Positions 52,393 to 60,457 of a stretch of DNA of 62,168 nt are shown piece after piece (position 1 is the first letter of the stretch; every line of letters begins with the position of its first letter). Under the pieces are notes generated by a model. It saw nothing but the letters and a program-made list of their open reading frames with translations. It was not told the origin of the DNA and did not search any database. Where the stretch lies: contig NZ_FNWV01000003.1 in NCBI RefSeq assembly GCF_900108555.1, positions 1 to 62,168 on the forward strand, in the 5' to 3' direction. The position numbers were made by a program, and so were the translations under genes. The stretch comes from Ruminococcus flavefaciens (GTDB lineage: Bacteria > Bacillota > Clostridia > Oscillospirales > Ruminococcaceae).

Positions 52393-53049
52393 GGATTATT
52401 CCATAACGAAATTATCTGATGATCCGACTTATCGTCGTTTGAAAGCTTACAAAATCAATTATTCCATTGCTATAGCTTTATGATATTACGCATACGGTGA
52501 CAATTCTGTTACTGATTCTGACCGTATCCATATTCATATACAATACTAGTACTTCGGTCAAAATAATTTCTGAAGTACCAATAGGATATTTTGGTATAGG
52601 GGTGTTTGTGGCATAAGAAATGTATCTTTCCGGGGAAAATTCCCCGGATTTTTAATATGTTTATTTGTCGGTTTTTAGTTTCTAGATATAGGTTGTCCGA
52701 TAAGTATATAAAGTTTGAAAATTGATGATTTATAGCCTTTTATTCATGTCATAATGTACAACTGCAGCATTGTCTGATTGTGTAATACTACAAAAAAACG
52801 CAATTAGTGCAATATTAATACATTATTCTTTATTTTGCCGAATTGAAATGTTATAATTATATTATAAGATATATTAAAAACTATATCTTTTGCAAAACAA
52901 TTAACATTGTGCTGCCGGTATTCATAATAATCCCCCATTTAGCAAGAGATTTATTTCATCTACTATATTTGAAGAATGTTTTACTGTAAAATCAATGAAA
53001 TGTGAAATACTGTCAGATTAGAATAATTTATTACAAAGGGGGGAGAAAA
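52393..53049. other. Noncoding region with the second copy of the shared upstream module
   Basis: No gene seen in about 650 bp. It contains an inverted pair GTACTTC (52549-52555) / GAAGTAC (52572-52578), a hairpin CCGGGGA...TCCCCGG followed by ATTTTT (52630-52653), and a block at 52723-52810 beginning TGATGATTTATAGCC that matches the one at 49677-49765. AT-rich promoter sequence follows up to the ribosome-binding site AAAGGGGGGAG. Confidence 0.65.
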
Positions 53050-54114
53050 ATGCCGTTTTGCATGAACTGTGGAAAAAAATTACCAGATGGAGCGAAATTC
53101 TGTTTTGAGTGTGGGACAAGATTTGGTAGTGTAAATCAACAACCAAGAATCCAGATTTTTGAAGGTGTCGTACATAAATGTCCAAACTGTGGAGAGGTTG
53201 TTAGTTCTTTTGAAGTTAACTGTTCATTATGTGGGTATGAATTCCGTGATACTCGTGTTTCTTCAGCTTTGGATTCATTTTCCAGTCAGCTTCAAAGCCT
53301 AGAAACTGAAAAAGAAAAGATTGATTTTATTAAATCTTTTCCGATTCCAAATAACAAGGAAGATATCCTTTCATTCATGAATTATGCAAAATCTAATTTT
53401 GACACAGAATACTATGCTTCACATTTAGATGTTGAAGATATATCTGATGCATGGCTTGCAATTATAGAAAGATGTTATCAACAGGCAAAATATACTCTTC
53501 GTGGAACTTCAGATTTACGTGATATCAAAAGTGATTATTTGTCCATTAAAGGAGCTATAAATCAGCAAAAAGCGAAAAATAGTGCTTTTTCATTCATACC
53601 TTATGTATTAATAATTTTTGGCTTGATTTTGATTATATCTGATATAAATATAGGTGTAATATTGTTTGGAGCAGGTATAATTATGCTTTTTACAATGAAA
53701 GGTAGCTCAAATCAAACTATTGATCCTAAGTTAAAAGGGTATTCTTCGTGGAATCAAGAGAAAAAGGTTGGATGGATAATCTTGAACATATTTTCATTGG
53801 GCATCCCTGCAATTGTATATTCCAATAAACAAAAGCAAGAAAAACTAGATTCGCTGAATTGTTATAGTGAAAAGACGGGGTTTGCCTCTTGGAGTGCTGG
53901 TGCACAAGTTATGTGGATTATATTAAATATATACACTTTAGGGATACCAGCATTAATCTATTCCAATAGACAAAAACAGAACTCCATTATTCGTTATGAA
54001 AGTAAAAGAAAAGGTTTTTCTTCCTGGAGTGCTGGTTTAAAGTTGATTTGGATTATATTAAATATATATACTTTAGGAATACCAGCATTAATTTATTACA
54101 GCAAGAAAAAATAA
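53050..54114 (+). CDS. Double zinc-ribbon membrane protein with three C-terminal repeats
   Basis: 354 residues. Two zinc ribbons at the N-terminus (CMNCG...CFECG at about 4-22, CPNCG...CSLCG at about 42-61), a helical cytoplasmic domain (75-185), a hydrophobic pair (about 188-222), then three tandem repeats of about 37 residues of the form KGFSSWSAGLKLIWIILNIYTLG-IPALIY, each with one predicted helix. The layout recalls YdjG-like partners of SPFH proteins in Bacillus. The start at 53050 is set by GGGGGGAG. The SPFH gene follows after 32 bp. Confidence 0.75.
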   Translation: MPFCMNCGKKLPDGAKFCFECGTRFGSVNQQPRIQIFEGVVHKCPNCGEVVSSFEVNCSLCGYEFRDTRVSSALDSFSSQLQSLETEKEKIDFIKSFPIPNNKEDILSFMNYAKSNFDTEYYASHLDVEDISDAWLAIIERCYQQAKYTLRGTSDLRDIKSDYLSIKGAINQQKAKNSAFSFIPYVLIIFGLILIISDINIGVILFGAGIIMLFTMKGSSNQTIDPKLKGYSSWNQEKKVGWIILNIFSLGIPAIVYSNKQKQEKLDSLNCYSEKTGFASWSAGAQVMWIILNIYTLGIPALIYSNRQKQNSIIRYESKRKGFSSWSAGLKLIWIILNIYTLGIPALIYYSKKK

Positions 54115-54146
54115 TGAAAATTTAAATAACTTGGCGGAGGTGCAAT

Positions 54147-55517
54147 ATGAGCATACTTAGAAAAAATAACGCCCGCAAAGGTGGTTTTATGGACGAAATA
54201 CGCTGTGACGAACCATCATATCTAATATGGAAATGGCATCCGTCTGGTGTAAAATTAGGTGAAAGTAACCGTGAGAACTCTATTAGGTGGGGATCTTCAT
54301 TACGTGTGAAAGATGGCGAAGTCGCTGTTTTTGTTTACACACAAAGAAACGGAATAATTCAAGATTTTATTGAAGGACCGTTTGATCAAACAATACAAAC
54401 AAAAAACCTTCCTGTGATTGCAAGTATAATTGGAATTGCATATGAAGGAGGAACTCCTTTTCAGGCTGAAGTTTACTTTATAAATCTAGCACGAATAATC
54501 CAGGTTAGATTTGCTATACCATTCTTTGATGTATATGATCCTCGTTTTTCAGACTTTGGAATCCCAGTTGCTGTTCGTGGAACCATAAGTTTTAAGATTA
54601 CTGATTACAGAGAATTTATTAAACTTCACAAGCTCAATTCGTTTAGTTTAGATGATTTTCAAAAGCAAATTCGTGACGCTGTTTCACGTCATGTTAAGGA
54701 TGCTGTTACCAATGCTCCAGCTACAAATAACATTCCTGTAGTCCAGCTTGAAAGTAAGACAGCTCAAATAAATGATATTATAGAAAGTAAAATCATAAAT
54801 CACATAAATGAGACGTTTGGTGTGACAATATCAAGCATTGACATAGGAGCTATAGAAATTGATAAGACAAGCGATGGATATACAAATTTAATGGCTGTAA
54901 CTCGTGATGTAACTTACATGACTGTCCAAGCACAGACTGCTGCTAATATCAAAAATATTCATGATATGCAAAGAATTAAAGCCGAAAACTATGCTGAAGT
55001 ATTACGTATACAACGTGAAGAGGCTCAATATGCTCAACATAAGCAAACACAAATGTCAAACTTTGCTGCATTTCAAACCGAAACACAGGCTGATGTTGGT
55101 ATTGCAGGAGCTCAAGCTCTTGGAAAAATGGGCGAAAGTGGTGCTGGAAATCTAAATATCGGCAATGGCGGAGCTGCAGGTTTCAATCCTGCTGCAATGA
55201 TGGCTGGAATGGCTTTAGGAGGTGCTGTTGGTCAGAATATTGCTGGTACAATGAATAATATACTTTCAGGCAGTAATCAACATAATAGTTTAGGAATAGC
55301 CCCGCCACCCGTCCCAATTTCATCATATTATATTGTGATAAATGGACAATCTACAGGACCATTTGATATTCAGACTTTAACACAAATGGCAAGCTCAGGG
55401 CAACTCGCTCAGAAAAGTCTAGTTTGGAAGAACGGTATGGCTGAATGGGCTGAAGCAGGTGGCGTTGAAGAATTAAAACATATATTTTCACAAACTCCTC
55501 CTTCAATACCTAAGTAA
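54147..55517 (+). CDS. SPFH-domain protein with C-terminal GYF_2 domain (YdjI-like)
   Basis: 456 residues. SPFH/band-7-type core (about 35-260; RDAVSRHVKDAVTN and DVTYMTVQAQTAANIKN), a helical EQ-rich coiled coil (265-310), a Gly/Ala-rich low-complexity segment (315-375) and a C-terminal GYF_2 domain (about 390-450: YYIVINGQSTGPFDIQTL and SLVWKNGMAEWAEAG). The family includes Bacillus YdjI and is sometimes annotated virion core-like. SPFH proteins scaffold membrane microdomains; GYF_2 domains bind proline-rich or other partner peptides. GGAGG precedes the start. Works, by inference, with the zinc-ribbon protein before it. Confidence 0.85.
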   Translation: MSILRKNNARKGGFMDEIRCDEPSYLIWKWHPSGVKLGESNRENSIRWGSSLRVKDGEVAVFVYTQRNGIIQDFIEGPFDQTIQTKNLPVIASIIGIAYEGGTPFQAEVYFINLARIIQVRFAIPFFDVYDPRFSDFGIPVAVRGTISFKITDYREFIKLHKLNSFSLDDFQKQIRDAVSRHVKDAVTNAPATNNIPVVQLESKTAQINDIIESKIINHINETFGVTISSIDIGAIEIDKTSDGYTNLMAVTRDVTYMTVQAQTAANIKNIHDMQRIKAENYAEVLRIQREEAQYAQHKQTQMSNFAAFQTETQADVGIAGAQALGKMGESGAGNLNIGNGGAAGFNPAAMMAGMALGGAVGQNIAGTMNNILSGSNQHNSLGIAPPPVPISSYYIVINGQSTGPFDIQTLTQMASSGQLAQKSLVWKNGMAEWAEAGGVEELKHIFSQTPPSIPK

Positions 55518-55598
55518 TACTTAATTACTTACCTATGAACATATTATGCTAAAATGGTTTAATATCACAAAACATCAGATAATCATAATTGAATAGTT

Positions 55599-55628
55599 AA
55601 AAGGCTCGCAAAATAGCGAGCCTTTTAT
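55599..55628 (+). terminator. Terminator after the SPFH gene
   Basis: AAAAGGCTCGC-AAAATA-GCGAGCCTTTT hairpin with T-tail; symmetrical enough to work in both directions. The following stretch to 55808 shows only a CGTTCCTC / GAGGAACG inverted pair (about 55722-55749) and no gene. Confidence 0.85.
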
Positions 55629-55808
55629 GATAATATCAGTGAACAATTGGTCATAGAAGCAATCTCTCTTCTGATACTTGTAATCTCAGTACGCACAAAC
55701 ACTAACATCAGCGTTCCTCCCAGTCAAGGTGAGGAACGATCATATAAGGATCTCAGCTGTTAGTTTTTCTATTAAATGCCTTGATTAGTTGTTCATATGA
55801 TTGTGTTA

Positions 55809-56303
55809 TTATACGCCGTTATATACGGCCTTGTTTTCAAAGTAGAACCAACATCTTTGTCCGGTTACCTGCTCAACGTATTTGCAGTAAGCATACATAT
55901 CATCATATCCTGTCTTTATCATCTGACCATTTATATAGCTGACAGAATTGATGATTAGATGTGTATGGAACTGACAGCAGTGTTCATCTTTCTTATGATT
56001 ACAGGACAGAACTTGAAAACGAGGAGCAAAGTATTGCGCACACTGCTGTCCGTAATATGCTGCTGTTTCAATATCTTTCACTTGATTGTTGTATGCGACA
56101 ACTATATGAACAAGAGGGTTACCGCTGACCTTCCCAAAATATTGCCTTGTATAAAGCATCTGGTTATAAGCCATTTCTGTATCATAAGGGTTAACTCCGT
56201 ATCCGACGTTGTATAACGCTCTGTAATCTGTTACATATTCAAGAGCATTGTGTAGGTATTCAAGTCCACCGTATGTATTACGAATTATATCAATTTTCGC
56301 CAC
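55809..56303 (-). CDS. Short MobA-type relaxase/mobilisation nuclease
   Basis: 164 residues, only the catalytic core. The HIVVAYNN strand and the metal-binding HxH in CQFHTHLIINSVSYINGQMI (given in part as FHTHLIINSVSYINGQ) fit motif III of MobA/Relaxase proteins; the N-terminal Tyr-rich stretch (YVTDYRALYNVGYG) would hold the nicking Tyr. Typical relaxases are over 300 residues, so this is either a minimal form or truncated. It overlaps mobC by about 19 bases in the same direction. Confidence 0.75.
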   Translation of the reverse strand: MAKIDIIRNTYGGLEYLHNALEYVTDYRALYNVGYGVNPYDTEMAYNQMLYTRQYFGKVSGNPLVHIVVAYNNQVKDIETAAYYGQQCAQYFAPRFQVLSCNHKKDEHCCQFHTHLIINSVSYINGQMIKTGYDDMYAYCKYVEQVTGQRCWFYFENKAVYNGV

Positions 56304-56590
56304 AGCTTAAACGCTCCTTCCTGCATATTTTGAACCTTATCTGGTGCATTCTCTTTTACGATATTACATATATCATTAACTGTATTCTGAAATTCAACAA
56401 GATCTGCAGGTGTGAACTTGTTGCCACCATTAGCAGCTACATTAACCATATAACTACCAAAAGACATGCCGGCTTTATTTGCATTGTCATTGATCTTCTT
56501 TTCCTCATCCTTTGACATGCGTACTGATTTAACCTTATCTTTACGCTCATTCTCGGTCTTTGTTGGTTTCTTTGGTTGATAGTTGTACAT
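56285..56590 (-). CDS. MobC-like relaxosome accessory protein
   Basis: 101 residues. A basic start, a ribbon-helix-helix-like segment (KVKSVRMSKDEEKKINDNANKAGMSFGSYM, in part), followed by a helix. This is the pattern of MobC/RHH relaxosome proteins that bind oriT and help the relaxase. It is first in a mobC-mobA pair read leftward. AAGGAAGGT precedes the start. Confidence 0.8.
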   Translation of the reverse strand: MYNYQPKKPTKTENERKDKVKSVRMSKDEEKKINDNANKAGMSFGSYMVNVAANGGNKFTPADLVEFQNTVNDICNIVKENAPDKVQNMQEGAFKLWRKLI

Positions 56591-56903
56591 AATAAGTACC
56601 TTCCTTAAATATAGATTATGAGAGTATGAACTGCTTGTTTTCTATGGATTGCTGTATTTATCTAATTAGATTTTTAATATTAGTCTATAGATAAAAATGG
56701 TTATTTCCATAAATTAGCAAGCCGCTCACGCTCTCATTATAATGTAGTACATAAAATCATGTTTTTATTACTTTTTTCTCCTCCAAAGTAACAATATATG
56801 TATCAAAAAACAGTTTTTCTCCTATTTTTAGCCATTTTCATAAATATATTATTAACATGGTCATATTAAATGTGTGACAAATTTTTGAAAGGAGAAACAA
56901 CCG
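56591..56903. other. Divergent intergenic region, candidate oriT
   Basis: About 310 bp without a gene between mobC (leftward) and the DUF960 gene (rightward). It contains an inverted pair ATTTTTA (56670-56676) / TAAAAAT (56692-56698), a short ATGG-TTATTT-CCAT and a C-rich stretch AAGCCGCTCACGCTCTC. Position beside mobC makes it the likely transfer origin, but I cannot point to a nick site. Confidence 0.4.
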
Positions 56904-57188
56904 ATGTTCAACAACAAACGATATCTCAGTCGAGGAGTGAACGATACAATCCCTATCGAGCAGCAACTATTCCTATGGGCTTGTATTGACCAACTCCCAG
57001 AACCACGCGATTATCTGCAAATCTTCGATTTTGAACAGGTCGGATGTATGCAGTCTATCACGCACAGATCGGAACAGCCAGAATACTGCAAGGTATACCT
57101 GCTCCCGTCGGATAAACCTATCACGCAAAAAATATACGTCATCGATGATGATGACCACTCCACCATGCTCTTATCAAGTGAATATTAA
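56904..57188 (+). CDS. DUF960-like protein
   Basis: 94 residues. Start MFNNKRYLSRGVNDTIP followed by LFLWACIDQL and a strand-rich end is the DUF960 pattern (a small mobile-element-associated family of unknown function). AAAGGAG precedes the ATG. It leads a rightward cassette that continues with an amidoligase, a 63-residue protein and a glutamine amidotransferase. Confidence 0.8.
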   Translation: MFNNKRYLSRGVNDTIPIEQQLFLWACIDQLPEPRDYLQIFDFEQVGCMQSITHRSEQPEYCKVYLLPSDKPITQKIYVIDDDDHSTMLLSSEY

Positions 57189-57196
57189 TATTAAAG

Positions 57197-57227
57197 CCAG
57201 CCCCTTCGGGGGCTGGTTCTTCTATTT
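57197..57227 (+). terminator. UUCG-capped hairpin between DUF960 and amidoligase genes
   Basis: CCAGCCCC-TTCG-GGGGCTGG (57197-57216) followed by TTCTTCTATTTTA. The very stable tetraloop hairpin with T-rich tail looks like a terminator or attenuator, 28 bp before the amidoligase start. Confidence 0.75.
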
Positions 57228-57243
57228 TACGGAGGTTTTTACA

Positions 57244-58356
57244 ATGGAAGAAAACAAGAATAACGCGCTGTATTGTTCCCACTGTGGAGCTATTATTGGC
57301 GAAGACGAAGATTTCGAGACTATAAACGGTCAAGTCATCTGCAGCGACTGCGTGGAGCGATATACTAGCACTTGTGACAGATGTGGCACTATAATCTGGA
57401 CAGACGACGTGTATGGCGATGGGTTTACAGATCTATGTGCGTCATGTTACCACAATCACTATACTCGCTGTAGCTGCTGTGATGTGCTATTACACGAAGA
57501 CGATGCCTATCACCTCGACGGATACGACTACTGCTCAGAATGCTATCACGATGAAGTTGACAAAAAACGCTCTATCCACGACTACAGCTACAAACCTGAG
57601 CCTATATTTTATGGAGGCGATTCAACCCGATATTTCGGCGTTGAGCTTGAAATTGACGGAGCTGGCAAGGATTGTGATAATGCTGATGAACTGTTGGCAA
57701 TTGCAAACAAAGAACACGAACATATCTATGTGAAGGGCGACGGCTCACTTGATGATGGCTTGGAGATAGTCACTCATCCGATGACATTAAGTTACCATAA
57801 AGACTTTTGCTGGCAGGAGATTATGAGTAAGGCAATCAGCATGGGCTACCGCAGTCATCAAACCAGTACGTGCGGACTTCACGTTCATGTGAACCGTTCA
57901 TGCCTAGGAGATACCCAAGATGAACAAGACTTGGTCATTGGACATATATTGCTATTTATCGAACAGCACTGGCCTGAATTGCTCAAGTTTTCACGACGCA
58001 GTGAGTATAGCATGGCACGATGGGCAAGCAGATATGGATATGAGAATTCAGCAAAAGCAATATTGGACAAAGCGAAGAAAGCCGGCAATGGTCGCTATGC
58101 AGCGCTAAACTTGATGAACTGGGCAACCATCGAATTTCGCCTATTTAGGGGGACGCTCAAGTATACTAGCCTAATGGCTGCCCTTGAACTCGTTGACTAT
58201 ATTTGCGTCATTGCCATGAATTACAGCGAGGAGGAAATATCCAATATGAGCTGGAGCGAGTTTGTCAGCTCTATAGAAGCTCCCGAGCTTATTACATATC
58301 TCAAAGAACGTAGATTATATGTAAATGATGAAACAAATACTGAGGAGGAAATGTAA
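57244..58356 (+). CDS. Amidoligase (Amidoligase_2-like) with N-terminal LIM-like zinc ribbons
   Basis: 370 residues. Six CxxC pairs (C11/C14, C33/C36, C44/C47, C65/C68, C76/C79, C97/C100) form consecutive zinc knuckles. The C-terminal ligase domain begins at RYFGVELEIDG (about 129) and has KGDGSLDDGLEIVTHP (about 165-180), CGLHVHVN (about 212) and IEFRLFRGTL (about 302), the acidic/His/Arg positions of the glutamine-synthetase-like amidoligase family (Amidoligase_2). Such enzymes are predicted to form amide bonds between carboxylates and amines, on peptides or wall precursors. ACGGAGG precedes the ATG at 57244. A 63-residue gene and a glutamine amidotransferase follow, giving a possible ammonia source. 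Confidence 0.85.
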   Translation: MEENKNNALYCSHCGAIIGEDEDFETINGQVICSDCVERYTSTCDRCGTIIWTDDVYGDGFTDLCASCYHNHYTRCSCCDVLLHEDDAYHLDGYDYCSECYHDEVDKKRSIHDYSYKPEPIFYGGDSTRYFGVELEIDGAGKDCDNADELLAIANKEHEHIYVKGDGSLDDGLEIVTHPMTLSYHKDFCWQEIMSKAISMGYRSHQTSTCGLHVHVNRSCLGDTQDEQDLVIGHILLFIEQHWPELLKFSRRSEYSMARWASRYGYENSAKAILDKAKKAGNGRYAALNLMNWATIEFRLFRGTLKYTSLMAALELVDYICVIAMNYSEEEISNMSWSEFVSSIEAPELITYLKERRLYVNDETNTEEEM

Positions 58357-58358
58357 AA

Positions 58359-58550
58359 ATGAAAAAACAGGAAATTTTAGAAAAAATCCAGAAATTCCCT
58401 ATATCAAACTTCAAATATTCAGATGCCCAAGTTATACTAAGGCTTGTTACTATCCTTGCTGCCTGCCATCTGAGCGGAAAAATTAACCGTGTTCTTAAAC
58501 GAATACAGAAAATGGAACATCCCGAAGAGTTCATCAACATTCTTAAGTGA
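58359..58550 (+). CDS. 63-residue protein between amidoligase and amidotransferase
   Basis: Helical, basic, soluble (KKQEILEKIQKFP start, a central VILRLVTILAACHL helix, then KRIQKMEHPEEF). It starts two bases after the amidoligase stop with GAGGAGG in the preceding coding sequence, and the amidotransferase follows after 13 bp. It could be a substrate, carrier or adaptor of the cassette; nothing in the sequence decides this. Confidence 0.65.
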   Translation: MKKQEILEKIQKFPISNFKYSDAQVILRLVTILAACHLSGKINRVLKRIQKMEHPEEFINILK

Positions 58551-58563
58551 GGAGGTAAAATAA

Positions 58564-59553
58564 ATGTGTAGCCTATTCGGATTTCTTGATTATCAGGGCA
58601 TTATTCCCCATAAAGTTCTCCGCAAACTTACACAATCTCTTGCTGTAGCTGCGGAGGAGCGTGGGACTGACGCCACGGGAATATCCTACGTTAATGATGG
58701 GAAAATAGTAATATTCAAACGTCCAAAAGCCGCACACAAGCTTCATCTTAGTCTCCCCGAGGGCACAAGAACGGTCATGGGACACACTCGCATGACTACA
58801 CAGGGCAGCGAGAAAAATAACGCAAATAACCACCCGTTTCTCGGGGCAACAGGCGATATTTCGTGGAGTTTAGCTCACAACGGTATCCTTTATAATGACA
58901 GAGAGCTTAGGAAGGTGAAGCAGCTTCCTGTAACTGAAGTCGAGACTGATTCGTACATCGCCGTTCAACTCATAGAATCTCAACACAAACTAGACTTTGA
59001 TTCTCTGCGATATATGGCGGAATCCGTGCACGGCAGCTTTGCTTTCAGTTTACTTGATGAGAACAATTCCCTATATTTCGTGAAGGGCAGCAATCCTTTA
59101 TGCCTTCTGCATTTTAAATCTCTTGGCTTGTATGTGTATGCCAGTACAGAATCAATAATGAAGGCGGCATTACGCCGCCTCGGTCTTAACAAATTTGCTG
59201 CTGAAAAGATTGATGTTAACGAGGGAGATATCTTAATGATTGACAGTTACGGTGATATTACTCGTTCGCAGTTTCAGCCTGCTCCGAGCTATAGCCACTA
59301 TTCGCGTTGCAAGTGGTGGTACGGAGATTATGAGGATTACTATAGCACCTATGAGGAAACTCTCATCGAGATGGCACACCTTTTCGGAGCTGATGAAAAT
59401 GATGTCATAATGCTGCTGGATTATGGTTACAGTGCGGACGAGGTGTCAGAGCTGATGATGGACACAGGCTTGTTTCAGGAGACCGTTCGCGAGGTAAAGC
59501 TTATTGAAGGCGAAGGAGTATATGACAGTTATTGTTATGGCGGCGTGTGCTAA
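58564..59553 (+). CDS. Class II glutamine amidotransferase
   Basis: 329 residues. Cys2 of MCSLFGF is the N-terminal nucleophile of class II (Ntn) amidotransferases. Also present: ERGTDATGIS, GHTRMTTQG with the glutamine-binding Arg, NNHPF and AHNGIL (oxyanion Asn). The C-terminal 100 residues have Tyr-rich and acidic stretches (KWWYGDYEDYYSTYEE) unlike the GlmS or PurF partners, so it is a stand-alone glutaminase that would release ammonia for another enzyme, presumably the amidoligase. GAGGAGG precedes the ATG. Confidence 0.88.
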   Translation: MCSLFGFLDYQGIIPHKVLRKLTQSLAVAAEERGTDATGISYVNDGKIVIFKRPKAAHKLHLSLPEGTRTVMGHTRMTTQGSEKNNANNHPFLGATGDISWSLAHNGILYNDRELRKVKQLPVTEVETDSYIAVQLIESQHKLDFDSLRYMAESVHGSFAFSLLDENNSLYFVKGSNPLCLLHFKSLGLYVYASTESIMKAALRRLGLNKFAAEKIDVNEGDILMIDSYGDITRSQFQPAPSYSHYSRCKWWYGDYEDYYSTYEETLIEMAHLFGADENDVIMLLDYGYSADEVSELMMDTGLFQETVREVKLIEGEGVYDSYCYGGVC

Positions 59554-59595
59554 AACGTATAGGTTTTGATACACTCAAAAACCAGCTGAAAATCA

Positions 59596-59657
59596 GTTCC
59601 CAAAGGAGGTATTCTGACTTTTGAGACATCCCGAATATCATCACCACCTTTGGGAAC
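59596..59657 (+). promoter_or_regulatory. Inverted repeat upstream of the serine recombinase gene
   Basis: GTTCCCAAAGGAGGT (59596-59610) and ACCACCTTTGGGAAC (59643-59657) are inverted copies with one mismatch, 32 bp apart. It could be a resolution (res) subsite pair, an operator, or an RNA hairpin ending just before the recombinase ribosome-binding site (AAGGAG). Confidence 0.6.
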
Positions 59658-59673
59658 AGTAAGGAGATGAACT

Positions 59674-60246
59674 ATGGGCAGAATAGGATATATCCGTGTG
59701 TCTACGGAACATCAAGAGACTGCCAGACAGGAAGCGTTGATGGAGCAGTATCAGGTAGAGCGTGTCTTCGCTGAGAAAATTTCCGGCAGGAACGCTGACC
59801 GTCCCGAGCTGAAAGCCATGCTTGAATATGTTCGTGAAGGTGATACCCTGTACATTGAGAGCATCAGCAGACTTGGAAGATCAACCAGAGACCTGCTCAA
59901 TATTATAGACGTGCTTCAGAAGAAAGGCGTGACACTCGTCAGCAGCAAGGAGAACATCGATACCAACACTCCGCAGGGACGATTCGTTTTGTCGATATTC
60001 GCAGCACTATCCGAGCTTGAACGTGAACAGACCTTAGAGCGTCAGCGTGAGGGTATAGCCATAGCCAAGTCTCAAGGGAAATACAAAGGAAGACAACCTT
60101 TGCCTATCGACTGGGAAAAGTTCGGTCAACTGTACGAGCAGTGGAAGTCTGGTACTATTACTGCTGTATGGTTTCAGAAAGAAATGGGACTGCGTGCCAA
60201 CACTTTTTACCGCAGGCTCAAAGAATACGAAAGAAAGTATACATAA
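59674..60246 (+). CDS. Serine recombinase (resolvase/invertase type)
   Basis: 190 residues. IGYIRVSTEHQET holds the catalytic Ser; SISRLGRSTRDLL and the LEREQTLERQREG long helix follow, and a C-terminal HTH is at about 150-185. This is the small Tn3-resolvase/invertase size rather than a large serine integrase. It acts on paired sites to resolve or invert DNA. AAGGAG precedes the start. A hairpin terminator follows at 60254. Confidence 0.93.
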   Translation: MGRIGYIRVSTEHQETARQEALMEQYQVERVFAEKISGRNADRPELKAMLEYVREGDTLYIESISRLGRSTRDLLNIIDVLQKKGVTLVSSKENIDTNTPQGRFVLSIFAALSELEREQTLERQREGIAIAKSQGKYKGRQPLPIDWEKFGQLYEQWKSGTITAVWFQKEMGLRANTFYRRLKEYERKYT

Positions 60247-60253
60247 ATGAGAC

Positions 60254-60273
60254 GGAGCCGGGTAACCGGCTCC
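60254..60273 (+). terminator. Hairpin after the recombinase gene
   Basis: GGAGCCGG-GTAA-CCGGCTCC starting just after the stop, with a weak T-tail. Confidence 0.7.
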
Positions 60274-60457
60274 AATCATATTTCACTAGGGTGTTGTTTT
60301 TATTAGCAATATTTCAAAAGCCTGAAAACAACCTATATGACACAGTTTTCGGATATGTCAATAGACTAAGGGCTATTGAAATATTATAATGAGCCTTTGT
60401 ATGGTGGCGTTTTTTATTGACAAGAGTTTAGACATCTGATATTATAATAATATAGAC

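Noticed and set aside
58573..58833. Minus-strand frame opposite the glutamine amidotransferase
   Set aside because: Shadow of a well-supported gene; no ribosome-binding site or family pattern.
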